Below, in pieces: positions 10,819 through 21,942 of a stretch of 64,000 nucleotides of DNA. Below the pieces are notes generated by a model. The model had not been told where the DNA came from and ran no database searches. It saw nothing but the letters and a program-made list of their open reading frames with translations. Origin of the DNA: Paraconiothyrium sp. Pb-2020 (lineage: Eukaryota; Ascomycota; Dothideomycetes; Pleosporales; Didymosphaeriaceae). The stretch is taken from contig JAJUBI010000005.1 of NCBI GenBank assembly GCA_022419385.1, positions 1,364,001-1,428,000 of the forward strand, written 5' to 3'. A program made the position numbers and the translations under genes. How positions within the stretch are numbered: the stretch's first letter is position 1; each line of letters begins with the position of its first letter.

Positions 10819-12222
10819 ACAGGCCATTTCTTGAAGCTCGACCAGGACCCGCGCGGTATTGCTAGGGTAGGGAAACGGATACTCGAACGGGAGCTGGGCA
10901 GATGCAGGCCACGAGAACTGCTGCATCTCTGAAACGGGGAACCATATTGGGCCATGGAGTTACGAGCGAGGACGTGTGGTGAGGAGAGCGTTACCTCTGA
11001 GCGCTGGCTCCGACGTCGGTTGGCCGCTTCCGGCAGCAACGGTCCCGGGGGGGTTTAGCTTGCCGCATCGCATCGCTCCTGGCGAGACACTGCTGCTGTA
11101 CTCCATCTGCGACGCGTAGGTAGTGAATATAAAACTCCATCTCTCGCACTACGTACCTGTCGTCGACTTCCGTCGCATCGAATTACTCTCCGCGGACGGT
11201 GCCTCGTCCGCACGGCCACACACGCACGCAGCATTGTGAACCGCCCTGCCAAAGCAACAACCCCAGAGCGAGCGTCACGCCACCAAGGCTCGATACAGCA
11301 CACGTCCACGGAGATGATCATCGCTCACTGCCCCAGCCCGCCATGTAGATGACCATGCGGCAGATGATGCAGGCGTGGCGTCGGCACCTGCATCTCCCTT
11401 CTTCGTATCGGGACTCGACGTGTTCCGACTGCGCTTCTCTTGGCCTATCCCAAAGCTCCACGGGAGACGCACAGCGACGCGATGCGCAACTCGCGTGGGA
11501 TATGTTTACCCCAAGCGGCAGCGGTGCTCCACTGTCGTCGAGACCCAGGGCCACCAGCGGAGCGGAAGACGGTCCATGGCAACACGCCCAGCAGCATCGA
11601 GCGCCCGTCTCTTGCTTACAGTTATTATCGACGCTATCCGTCGTTAGGTCGCGGTAGAGTAGGCGGCGGCAGCGACTGGACCTGCATACTGAGTTGGGTA
11701 AGCTCAAAGTGGCTGGAGGGCTCTAGTGGGGGATCTCATCGTCGGAGGCTCGCCTCCCCTACACGCGGCCGCCGAGGGCTGCGTTCGCGTTGGTCGCCCT
11801 CGAAGCCAACCTTGTGCGTTCCTGCTCCAAAGGTAGGGCGGAGGCCCTGGTCCAGTCGCCTATTCACACTGGTGCAAACCGCCATGGCGACCGTCTGCGC
11901 TGCTGCCGCCGCTGTCACTTCACCATGTTCATTACGCTGCACCCCGCTTTCCTTCTGATAACACGCGCACCTTCCTTTCTTTAGCAGGCCACGTTCACCT
12001 GGTGCATTGTCGGCCTCGACCCATACGGCTTCCAAGTTTCTATATGAGGTAGTTGGGCTGCTTTGCACACATCTCGCTACCCATTTTCCATCTCCTGCTG
12101 TGCAACCTGTCGAGCCTAGGCCTTCACCTCACTCGGCACTTCCGCCCCGTACAGTGATACATCCTACGGCTTCAAGTAATCTCCGACCGTCTGCAAGCGG
12201 TGCTCTCTGAGCTCTGCTCGAC
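10819..12222. other. long GC-rich intergenic region
   Basis: About 1.4 kb. Several overlapping frames on both strands are open to 100-170 codons, as expected for GC-rich DNA. They are rich in Arg/Ser/Pro, overlap each other and show no domain. I see no gene; the last few hundred bases should be promoter and leader of the DUF3445 gene. Confidence 0.5.
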
Positions 12223-13789
12223 ATGGTTACGCCACCGTTGCTGCTGCTCGGCGCTGTCTTCGTCGTCAGCTCTGCATTGTTCATCTTGCTGAAGAAAGGA
12301 AGACGTGAAGTGTTTCTGAATCGACTTCACTGGGAGCGCCGACGGTTCTCTGGCTCAAAGACCCCTCCTCGATCTTTATCACCGACGAAGGAAGACAACA
12401 GCTCCGCACCAAACTATTCAGACGTGTATCCACCGTCTCGCAAGATCGCATTGGCGGACATCCCAGGTTTCGCTGAGAAGCTAGGCAGGTCCCAGGAGGA
12501 TGTGATAGTCTCTGCTGCGAAGAGAGAAAGCGTCCCGCTCACTACTGAGCTCCACGATGCGAAGAAGACCATGTGTACTCCGTGTGAGTTCACGGTAGAG
12601 GAGATCGACGCACTCGGAGACTTCCCCGACTACGCTGTGCTCAGTGGCATACCCCTTCCCAAGCCATATCTTAACTTCGACATCAAGACGGCGAAGCCGA
12701 GGCCATACAGGCCTTTTCGATGGGCATACCATCAGACCATGTGTAAGTGTGGCATGTCACCGTACAACATCCTGTGCTGAATGTGCTGCAGCTCTCACGA
12801 AGATGGAGCCGGACTGGTGGCTAGAGCTCGAAAGCACGTACGCAGATCGCATGCGGCAACGAAAGGAAATATATGAGAGAGAAGGCGAGAATGTGCTAAA
12901 CATGCTTCCTGGCTCATACTTTGCTTGCAAAGAGTTGATGGAGATGGCTCTTCAATTCCTCTGTGCACGCTATCCGCAGCACTTCCGCCTAGACAAGGAC
13001 AAAATGGTATTCTACAACGGCATCTTAGAAACAGAGTCGGACCTAAAGAACGCCCATCCGCTCCATGTCCTTTTCAACAACGTCCCCGAAGACTTTGCCA
13101 TTACGATGCGAAATCCAGAAGATGGCCTATACAGCTTCCGCGCGGGTACGATCTGCAGTGCTTTGGGGTGGAACGTGGGTACAAAGATCGGCAAGACTCT
13201 GCCTGAGATACACGCACCTGTGCCAGACTATAAGGAGAAGATGCAGTTCTCAATGGATCGGTACGTCGTCAAGTCGACCCACTTCGTCTTGCACTAATAC
13301 CAGCCTAGTTACTTTACGAAGAAGCCCACTGATAAGGCTATTCAACGTGGGTCATGGGGCCTCGAAGTGGATCAACCCCTCTACATGCCGCCCGGGGACC
13401 CACACGAGAAGCTCCGTGACGTACAAATGCCAGAGCTTGACATTTCGCGCTGCAATCTTAGAGTCGACTGGCAAACACTGCGACGTCTACCCTTATCCGG
13501 CGCCATCGTCTTCAACTTCAAAGCCCTGTTCACGCCCCTAGAGGAGTTTCGCAACGAACCTTATGTACCCGCGCTAGTATTGAAGGTGCTGAACGAGGCG
13601 AAGCCGAATCTGATGGCTTACAAGAACACCTGGCATACTGAGCACGTTGTCAAGCCTGCATTGGACAAGTGGGCGAAGGAGCAAGTTGAAAAGGGATGGG
13701 TTCCCAAGGACTGGGAGCCGCATACGCTGGATGACAGCCCGTACTTCCCAGGGTGGGAGGAGAAGTGGCATCAGCAACAGGGCTTCTGA
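12223..13789 (+). CDS. DUF3445 protein (haem-dependent oxidative N-demethylase-like), membrane-anchored
   Basis: Three exons (12223-12742, 12792-13260, 13309-13789) give 489 residues. Residues about 5-24 form a hydrophobic N-terminal anchor (LLLLGAVFVVSSALFILL). A basic linker follows, and from about residue 150 the chain matches the DUF3445 family. Recognisable elements are PYRPFRWAYHQTMSLTKM, the LFNNVPEDFAITM segment and the hallmark RVDWQTLRRLPLSGAIVF near the C-terminus. Bacterial members include the haem-containing alpha subunit of an oxidative N-demethylase for dimethylamine-type substrates. Fungal members are usually found as single proteins with an N-terminal membrane segment; their substrate is not known. 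The two introns (49 and 48 nt) are clean and in phase. Confidence 0.88.
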
Positions 13790-14539
13790 CCGAAGCCCAC
13801 ACGTGCATACCTTACCAGAGACACTCTACTTTGATAAACCCTACTCAAAGACGATAAGCCTGGTCCGGGAGTTGCTCTCACGACTGTTCCTGATCTGCAT
13901 GATTTTGTATATATTGGCGCTGGTTCCTCGTCGAACCGACTCGTGAGCTGATACCCGCTGCGTAGCCACGGGCCGCGAACGAATTGTGTCTTTAGCTTAG
14001 CATATTGCATCTTAGATATCAATCGCATCTACTATTCTCAAGTACACAAGCTCAACATGCGAAGAGAAAACCATCCTCCGAAAACAGAAGTGCTTTCCTT
14101 TGGGAAGCCACCCCTCACAACGACGGTGCTTTGTACTCGTAGTATCGTACACTGCACTAATTGATCATTGGCCACGTCAGCTATGTTGCCTTACCTGGTC
14201 ACTGTCGTTCTAAAGCCCCGTCAAAGACGCATAGGGCTCAAGGAATCATGCGTATGGATGTTCGAAGGCTGGACTTTCCTGGGAGATGTGGATCCGCAGA
14301 CTGTCATGTATAGCTGCTCCCTCGAACATAGAGGTTAGACCAGTGCCCGACACATTCGCAGCGGCATGTTATTCACATGCATAAAACCGTGAAAATGGAA
14401 TACTATAATCTATGCGCTACTACGCTTCTTGCATGGTAAATAGCAAGCCATGGCAAGCGACCTGCTATTTCTGTTCCACATGTGGCCAACCTGCCATTTC
14501 CCAACGCCGATGATGCATGTGCACAAGGGTACTGGATCC
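13790..14539. other. convergent intergenic region
   Basis: About 750 bp between the 3' ends of the DUF3445 and VPS34 genes. No gene, repeat or RNA is seen. Confidence 0.5.
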
Positions 14540-17317
14540 TTACTTCTTGAGCCACTGCATCCAATCGTGCGCAGCATCAATAACTCCTGCCATACGATCG
14601 TTAACACTCTCCTCAATGAGCTTCTCGAACTCTCTCCCCGCATCGCCCTCACTCTTCCCCAACCACATCCTCTGCTCGACCTTCCTCACACTGCCCTCAC
14701 GCTCCACCTTGATGTCCGGTATATTGGCCTCCTTCATCAGTGCGAACAAATTCAGAATAAGATTGCTCGATTTCCTTAGCGTAGACCACGCCGTGAAGCA
14801 ATACTCCTTGAAGGCCAGATAATTAGGATGCTCAGGCCCGCCCATACCCTCGATCATCTGCGGCGCGATCTTCATCTGGGGAGCGTACGGCTTAGGGTCC
14901 CGGCCGAGTATGTATCCGAAATCAACGTGGAAGAAGGCGCCGGAGGGAGAAATGAGAAGGTTGTCGAGATGGCGATCGCCCACGCCGAGGAGGTAGGTTA
15001 TCACACTGTAGCCGGCACAGGACTTGATGTAGGTGTCCATTGCTTCTTTGCGGACGCCCAGGGGCGCGGCGTCGTCTGGGTTGTTAGCCCGGAGATAGGC
15101 GAGCAAACTGCCTTTGTGTTTCTGAAGTGCGGCGGCCAGGGACATGGATGGTATGAATTGGAAAGCGCCAGTGAAGGCGGAGGTCGCGAGGATGCGGTAG
15201 GGTGTAAGTTTCAGGTCTAGGTTCTCTTTCTTCAATAGTTGGTCCATCAAAGTAATGATTTGGATCACAAGCTGATCCTGTCGGAGATCATCTCCAGTTT
15301 TGAAGATGATTGGGTATTTCGTGTTGGCCATGGTCCTGAAGTTGAGTACCATCGGTAGAAGAGATGACTTCAGGACATTGCAGTCCTCGGGGTAGACACC
15401 ATTGATCATCACCGATGGATCGAGCGGGAGGGGCAGCGGGTCGAAGTTAGTCAGATCATTCTTAGGGTCTGCAAGTGCTTTCTTGAGACGCGCGATCTTG
15501 GCAGGGCGGTCGCCGCCTCCGTAGCGCACCTCTTTTGATAGCTGTGCAAGTACGGTGAGAAGCTCAACTTGTCGCCGGAACGTCTTGCGAATTTCTTTGC
15601 CTTCGGGCGTTTTCTCGAGCTCCGTCATAAAGTCGTACTCTACCTTGGCGAACAACTCGCGATGCTCTGGCGCTTGATCACTACTGCTGTCACTAACTTC
15701 AACTACTAAGTACCAGAACAGGAAGTTGCCCAACGCGAGGCTGTTTGCTGCACGAGTAACAAGGAAGCGAGCTAGCGAGGAGTCGTCACCGTCGCCCGCG
15801 GCCTCATACTTGAGAGCTTGCACCAACTGTAGAAGATAGAGTTGCAGCTCGTCGTCGTCGGCCTTCTTAAGCCGTTCGACTGCATAGCTACGTACAACCG
15901 GGTGATCGAACTGCGGGCCCAGCAACTCCAAGGCGTCGTCGACGTCGATTTCCGCCCACTTGTCCAACATCGGAGCAGCCTGTCGTGCCTCGCGCTCGTT
16001 GTGCCAGTTTACGCATTACACGAATTTCGTCAAGGCGCGTTTCCGTGTAGACAGAAAGTAGCGGAACTTCCAGATTTCGTCGCGTTCCTGTGTGGTGATC
16101 TCGTCGAGCGGACCCCTGTTCAGTAGCGCGAATAGCTTGTCGCGGACATGAACGTTGGGCTTCCTGTCGCGATCTAGGGAGTCGGTCTGTTGGCTGCGCA
16201 TCAGCTCGCGATGCTTATCTTCTGCAGGATTGGCCCTGCGTCCGATTTCAGGGTCGTAGATGCGAATAAGGCGACCGGCTTCTGCGTCGTCGGTGCCAAT
16301 TCCAGGACCAAAAGACACTTCTGGTGGTGGTCGCAAGCGTATCTCGGAATCAGAAAGTAATTTGATATCAGAGACTGGGGGAGGAGGATACTCTGTATCA
16401 GTGAAGACGATAGAATGGTCAAATCGTGGGAGCTCAATGTCTAAGTAAAATATATCGTCCTCAGCGTCATGTTCACCATGACCGTTGGTTCCGTTCGACT
16501 GTGACTTGCGGCGGTTCATGGACGCATGCTCGGCTTCGATGGCTTTGTCTTTTATCTTCTCCATCTTGCGGAAGACCAATTTATCGAGCCAGTGATTTTC
16601 CGGGATGTCGCCCATCTCCTGCTTTTTCAACAACTCCTCGAGCCTTTGCATCTCGGCAATTTGCTCGTCGACAGCGTGTTCCTGCGGCGCATCGTTCCTG
16701 CCCTTGCGCGCTGGTGGTATTACCCACCGGGTGGTAGTGTTGGAAAGACCATCCGCAACCTTGAAGCGATGTATCCGACAACGCTGGCGACCATGCTGCA
16801 GAGTATTGTCTTCATCGAACAAGGGTATGGTGGTTCCTCCAAAAGGAATCGCGTGCCGGTCTGAGTCCTTGTCTTCAGCCGGCGAAAGGTCCCACACGGT
16901 TATGGCGACCTGAGCGGATACGGGAAGGCTCGCGTAAGTAATGGGTAGCGGCAACCACTCGCCCCATATTCGCGCATTCTTGAATGATTTGTACGCGGTT
17001 TGGACCTCAACGGTGAGAGGCTTGCTGTCTGCCCAAATTTGAGCAGTGACGTACAGCTCAGAGTGAGGACTGAACCATGTTAGCTGAGACTCCCCCCAAA
17101 AAATGTCAACTCTCACTTGGTGTTTGACGCCCGATGTCTCAAGTCCGGCCTCTTGAGCAGGACTGAGTATGGAATCGGCTTTTGGTGGCCGTCCAGTCGG
17201 TCACTGTTTGCGTTAGCATTTACCCAAGCATGTTCAAAAGGTGAAAGAAGCTTACATCTTTACGTGCACCGAAAGCTCAGAGAGGTCGGTTGTGGTAGCA
17301 AAGTGAAAGGCTTCCAT
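14540..17317 (-). CDS. VPS34: class III phosphatidylinositol 3-kinase Vps34, with an internal in-frame stop
   Basis: Exons 17317-17256, 17203-17117 and 17069-14540 give a reading frame of 892 codons, near the usual 880-890. It contains a C2 domain (from about residue 20), the helical PI3Ka domain (about 380-560) and the lipid kinase domain with GDRHLDNLL (about 746) and DFG (about 766), ending in the typical C-terminal amphipathic helix (WMQWLKK). The enzyme makes PtdIns3P for autophagy and endosomal sorting. One defect is present: codon 401 is TAA (16016-16018, read on the minus strand), between ALTKFV and CVNWHNEREARQ. Human VPS34 has Lys there and both sides align without a gap, so the stop interrupts conserved coding sequence. 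A 42-nt GT...AG segment (16020-15979) could be spliced to remove it, but would delete conserved helix residues. It may be a sequencing error, a nonsense allele or a minor splice form. Confidence 0.93.
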
Positions 17318-17702
17318 CGCCGGCAGAAAGCTTGATGTGAGCTATTCGCCCGCATGAACATGGATTCGAGAGGCTTAGGGGTTGATCAGACGAAAAGAAG
17401 GATCGCGGATCCATCTACGTCCAGTGCTCCAAGCGCGAGCTTTGGCGCCATATCATGGAAGTTGCATGCAGGACGGTAAACGTCCCAACGTCACAAGCCA
17501 CCCGCGCGCTGATGGCTACGCGAGGGAACGGTAACACGTGGGGTTTGCTTGGCATACGCGCCCCCAGTCGCTCCTCCTATATCAAATCACGCTAGTCGGA
17601 GGGCTCGACATCTCGCCGCGCCGCGTCCTTCACTTCCCAACACTCGCCGACAACAACGTAGCGGCGCTGCGGGTATCCGTCCGACGCGCGCACAAACAAA
17701 CA
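17318..17702. promoter_or_regulatory. bidirectional promoter region VPS34 / NSE4
   Basis: 385 bp separate the two divergent start codons. It holds both promoters; no distinct TATA box stands out. Confidence 0.5.
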
Positions 17703-19447
17703 ATGGCACGTCTCAACACGCACACTTCTGCCACTCCCATGCAAAGCCGCGCAACAACCGTCGACACGCTCTATCGCGACCCAACCCCTGCGGGGCCAGG
17801 TAGCACGGCGCGAAACTCGTCATATTCTGTCATGAGCCCGGCCCTGTCACAGTCTTCCGATAAAGAGAACGACATACCAGATTCGCGCCAAAACACGCCT
17901 CAGTCGCGAACCAAAAGAAGTCTAATGGCAGGAACGCGTACGCAGCGCCTTCCTACTCCAGACTCGGCCTCAACTTCGAACCCAAACAAGCGCCAACGAA
18001 CAAACAAGTACGATTCCGGCATATCAGACCTGCGTGTGAATGGAGACGCGAGTATAGGAATATACGAGGATGAGCAGCAGGAAGAAAATGCGGAAGATGA
18101 CGGCATCGTGTCAGAAGATGATGAATTTGGACAGGGTTTACCCACACCGACTGATGCTGGGATCGAGGATGCGGAGGGAGAAGATGAAACAGAAGAGCCA
18201 GGCCTATCTAGGCCGTATGACGAAGACGACGACGACGACAATCCGGACCTTCGTTATTACAATCCTCGGCAGAATCCCGAAAAGCGCCGGCAGATTCGCA
18301 TGGGCTACCGCACTCTGCAGCGCGAGCTCGAAGGTAAAATCTATGCTGCAGATGATACGGCAACCGCTGACGCTGCTAGACAATCGCGATGAGTACATCA
18401 AGCCCGGCAGCAAGCGGCTGAATGAACTGATTCCGCAAGCGACGCGTGTTTTTGGCAAAGTGCGGATGACTGCAGATGCCGTGCTAGATTCTCACTTTTT
18501 GACGTCGGTGACCGATCTGTCATCGAAACAGCTGAAGAATAGCGTCGACCAGGGCAATCAAGGGATCGGTCTCGACTTGGACCAATTTGTGTCTAGATGC
18601 ATTTTCTTTATGAAGGAGGGAAGACCTCCTAGCGTGGATGAAGACGCGCAACCCAGTTCACGCGGGCGCCGACAAACGCAGCGTGATGAAGTCGACGAGG
18701 ACGGTGACGGCGAAGGGCTCGATTGGGCGTATATGGGGAGGCACGCGTGTTTCCCATCGAATACGCGTCCACCTCTTTCAAGTTTCCTCCTAGGACCTCT
18801 CTCCGTCCAGAAACGCGTTCGGAATGCGACGCAACGCCGCGCTCGGTCACAACGGCAACCGCTTGGCCCGGCTACACGACCACAGGAGATAAAATTAGAC
18901 GAGATCCAGAAGAACGAAAACTCCAGTTTGACACATCAGGTCAAGGTCATCAAGGCGCGGTTATCAGATCACATTACAAAAGCGAGCGACATGGTAGAGA
19001 CTGCCGAGATTGGAGAAGATGAAGATGATGCAGCCGTTTTGAAGCGACATCGCCTTTGCGTGACCCAGAACGAGGAGGCGGCGGTGTCCTTGTTCGACTT
19101 CGCGATCAACCCTTACTCCTTTGGACAAACCGTTGAAAACCTCTTCTACATCAGTTTTCTGATTCGCGAGGGCGCGGCAAAGGTAGAGACCGATGCATAC
19201 GGTCTACCGCTATTATGTATGTCTACTGAACTAGATTGTTGCTCATCACTGACCGGGAACAGCTCCTGAAGCGCCTCGTACCGTTGCTGAACAGCGGGAA
19301 CAGACGGTGGAGAAACGTCAAGCCATTTTCTCCATCGATTACGCCACCTGGCAGACCTTAATAGAAGCATTCGATATCAAAGAACCTCTCATCCCAAACC
19401 GCGCTCCTGAAGAGACGAGCGTCGGAGCTGGCGGTTGGTATAGCTAG
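17703..19447 (+). CDS. NSE4: Smc5-Smc6 complex kleisin subunit Nse4
   Basis: Three exons (17703-18333, 18380-19216, 19263-19447) give 550 residues. The first about 210 are low-complexity with an acidic run (EDDDDDN, from a GAC-rich repeat at about 18226-18240) and are expected to be disordered. The kleisin N-terminal part follows (DEYIKPGSKRLNELIPQATR...), then GRHACFPSNTRPP and SFLLGPLSVQKR, and the Nse4 C-terminal winged-helix region with LFDFAINPYSFGQTVENLFY. The protein bridges the Smc5 and Smc6 heads in DNA repair and chromosome segregation in the nucleus. Splice phases agree (ELE-D and L-S junctions). The start was placed at the ATG after the in-frame upstream ATG 17538 because the latter adds a segment without family character. 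Confidence 0.93.
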
Positions 19448-20288
19448 ACGATCTTGTTCTTCGCATTATCTTCCTCGTTATAGGCACGACGAGTGTACGT
19501 TTGAGGCGGCTTTATCCCCAACGATTATAGTAGCGGCGTCTATATTGGCATGCATAAGAAGTGCCAGGCTTCAGCGTAGCAGACAACTCCATTTATTGGT
19601 GGGATTCGCACACTACGCAAGGCATTACACAGTTCGATAACCTAAGAGTTGGCGTTTGGCAAGGGGAACATTGTTTATTGATACCCAAGATCTATCTACG
19701 GTTCTTTTAAGGGGGGTTCTTTGGACAACTTGTACGAATATGCATGACATTGGTCTCCGATAGAAGCGAGCAACCTCATACAAGCTCTGATACTGCGTGA
19801 CACAGGTTCGATTGCATTTGCTAACTCTGTACCCCTGCAGGTCTACCACATTCAATCATCAGAAACGGGCAATCGGCCCGACTTCATGATGTCGATCCTT
19901 ACATGGTACGCTGTAATAATAGCGTTCAGTATGTCACCCGCCTCAGTACAGTGGGTACCTGGGAATCCCTCACACTACCGATATTTGGCTGGACTTCGTA
20001 CACTATGCATCGTTCGATTACGACGCCCGAAAGGACCATCGGCGCCATCGTACCGTCACAACATCCATCCGCTGGACCCGATAGGGCCCCTGCAAGTAGT
20101 GTGAAATTCTCCGTAGCGAAAACACCGCGAGCTACGCTGCGTAGTTAGCGTGATCCCATATGTACATGTACCTAGTGCATTGTTGTGCGGCAGGGTATTT
20201 CAAGGGTTCGGTTACAGGCCTTTCGTGGCGTGGACCTAACGACGGCGTCTCGCCTTCGTACCACAGTAGTCGACCCAGAGCGTACAGA
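19448..20288. other. intergenic
   Basis: About 840 bp between NSE4 and the monooxygenase gene. No supported gene. A box-B-like GGTTCGATTGC occurs at about 19805 but no cloverleaf can be built round it. Confidence 0.5.
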
Positions 20289-21665
20289 ATGGCGCACAAT
20301 GACGCCCTCACAACGAACGCAGCCACGAAAGGCACTAAAATGAACATTGGCATTGTCGGTGCAGGCATCGCAGGCCTCGGTGCTGCAATTGCGCTCCGCC
20401 AAGCAGGCCACGATGTCGAGATCTATGAGAAAAGCAGCTTCAAGAAAGAGATTGGTGCAGCCATCTTACTGACACCGAATGCGAACCGCGTCCTCCGCCG
20501 CTGGGGCTTCGTTTTTGACAAAGCGCGGCCAGTCGACTTCGAGCAATATAGGCTGGTGAATGGAACGAGCTTGGAGGTCATTGAGAAGGAAGATTTTAGA
20601 GGTGTTGAAGAGCATTTTGGAGAGAGGATGTGTGCGTATCATCGCGTGGACCTGCATTCCGGACTTAGGGAGTTGGCGGAGAAAGAAGGCGCCGTTACTA
20701 ACCTTGGTGCAGAGGTCATAGACGTCTCTCCCGAAGAGGGCATCATCACGCTGCAATCCGGCACAAAAGTCCAAAAAGACCTCTGGGTTCTCGCAGATGG
20801 ATGCCACTGTCCCTTCCTTGAGCAAATCACCAACGAAGATATCCCAACTAGTAAGATAGGGAAGTCCGTGTACCGCTGGCTTGCGCCGATGGAGAAAGTT
20901 CTAGAACATCCAGATGCGGCGAAGCTGTGGAATGGTGAAGGAGCAGGCTTCTGCACCTTCTCCGAGCCCAAAAGTGGCAATATGATGGTAACCTATCCCT
21001 GTCGCTCTGGAACCCTTCTCAATTGCGCCGTTTTTCACGACACGCATCCCGACGAGACAAATAAAGTGGATTGGAACGCGAACACCACACACGAGCGCGT
21101 ACTCGAGGCTTTGCAGAACTGCCATGATGCGGTAAAACATATCCCCATGACGGCGGAGCAGGTGAAAGTCTATACCGTCACCCAGCGACCGCCGTCTACG
21201 CGGATTTGGAGGGGCAGGGTGCTATGTATAGGAGATACAGTGCATCATATGCTCCCTACTCACGCTCAAGGCGGCTGCTCCGCTCTCGAAGACGCCGCTG
21301 CGTTAGAGATTCTTTTCAAGTCAAGTACCATCTCCTCTGCAGACCTCGCAAGGAGATTTGACCTGTACACACAACTCAGGCTCCCCCGCAGCGCAACAAC
21401 CCAAATCCTAAGTTCCACAAACCCGTGGCTCACGATGGAGCAGGTTGCGAAGAAGACGGAGCAGATTAGACGATTTTATCACGGCCACATAGTAGACTGG
21501 CCGAAAGGGCTAGGACCGTGGAGTGCGCCAATCAGGGATTTTTGGTACAGTTATGACATTATCGGGGAGGCAGAGGAGGCGATGAAATACAAAGATAGTG
21601 GGAAGTTGCCAGAGGGCTGGAAATGGTTCGGAGAGGTGAGTGAGACAATGGTTGGAGGGTCGTGA
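20289..21665 (+). CDS. FAD-dependent monooxygenase, salicylate-hydroxylase type
   Basis: A single exon encodes 458 residues. The N-terminal dinucleotide-binding motif IGIVGAGIAGLGAAIALRQ (GxGxxG) is followed by the E of EIYEKSS. The second FAD/NAD(P)H region reads VLADGCHCPF, a variant of the usual GADGxxS. The third motif, CIGDTVHHMLPTHAQGG, carries the conserved GD and Pro. This is the group A flavoprotein hydroxylase layout, whose members hydroxylate aromatic or polyketide substrates with NAD(P)H and oxygen. An alternative start at 20340, just before the nucleotide-binding motif, is also possible. No biosynthetic cluster is evident around it, so a catabolic role is as likely as a biosynthetic one. 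Confidence 0.9.
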   Translation: MAHNDALTTNAATKGTKMNIGIVGAGIAGLGAAIALRQAGHDVEIYEKSSFKKEIGAAILLTPNANRVLRRWGFVFDKARPVDFEQYRLVNGTSLEVIEKEDFRGVEEHFGERMCAYHRVDLHSGLRELAEKEGAVTNLGAEVIDVSPEEGIITLQSGTKVQKDLWVLADGCHCPFLEQITNEDIPTSKIGKSVYRWLAPMEKVLEHPDAAKLWNGEGAGFCTFSEPKSGNMMVTYPCRSGTLLNCAVFHDTHPDETNKVDWNANTTHERVLEALQNCHDAVKHIPMTAEQVKVYTVTQRPPSTRIWRGRVLCIGDTVHHMLPTHAQGGCSALEDAAALEILFKSSTISSADLARRFDLYTQLRLPRSATTQILSSTNPWLTMEQVAKKTEQIRRFYHGHIVDWPKGLGPWSAPIRDFWYSYDIIGEAEEAMKYKDSGKLPEGWKWFGEVSETMVGGS

Positions 21666-21852
21666 GGGGAACGCTGGAGTGGTGGTGATCAAAAGGTAAC
21701 ACTCTTATAGCCAATTGCCCAGTCCTCTGTTCTCTTGTGTCGCTAAATGACCGACATCACTTAGCGCAGCGGATCAAAACTATAAGAGGGATGGCCTCTC
21801 CTCTCATCCAGCACACGTTGACTTTCATGCCTGCTACCACTACCCAAAAAAA

Positions 21853-21942
21853 TAGTTCAACAGGGGATCGAACCCTGGACCTTTCGCGGGCTAGTCACAA
21901 GCTCTGTGTGAAGCGAACGTCATACCACTAGACCATTGAACT
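21853..21942 (-). tRNA. tRNA-Val (anticodon CAC) with an 18-nt intron
   Basis: On the minus strand a complete cloverleaf can be drawn: a 7-bp acceptor stem AGTTCAA/TTGAACT with discriminator A; box A TGGTCTAGTGG; anticodon stem TTCGC/GCGAA; and T-arm CAGGG-TTCGATC-CCCTG with box B GGTTCGATCC. The anticodon CAC is at 21908-21910. An intron lies one base 3' of the anticodon, the standard nuclear position, at about 21889-21906. The mature length is 72 nt before CCA addition. Confidence 0.92.

Noticed and set aside
11349..12068. Overlapping open frames of 100-172 codons in GC-rich DNA
   Set aside because: They overlap on both strands, have biased Arg/Ser/Pro composition and contain no domain or start context.
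16016..16018. Alternative genetic code or programmed readthrough of TAA
   Set aside because: TAA, TAG and TGA all end other genes in the window at normal positions (for example TAA for ESS1, TAG for NSE4, TGA for MCR1), and no readthrough context is seen.
15979..16020. A 42-nt intron that would remove the VPS34 stop codon
   Set aside because: It has GT and AG ends and keeps the frame, but it would delete the conserved VNW...REARQ helix segment found in human Vps34. A base substitution is more likely.
19800..19860. Possible degenerate tRNA
   Set aside because: A box-B-like GGTTCGATTGC is present but no acceptor or anticodon stem can be formed.
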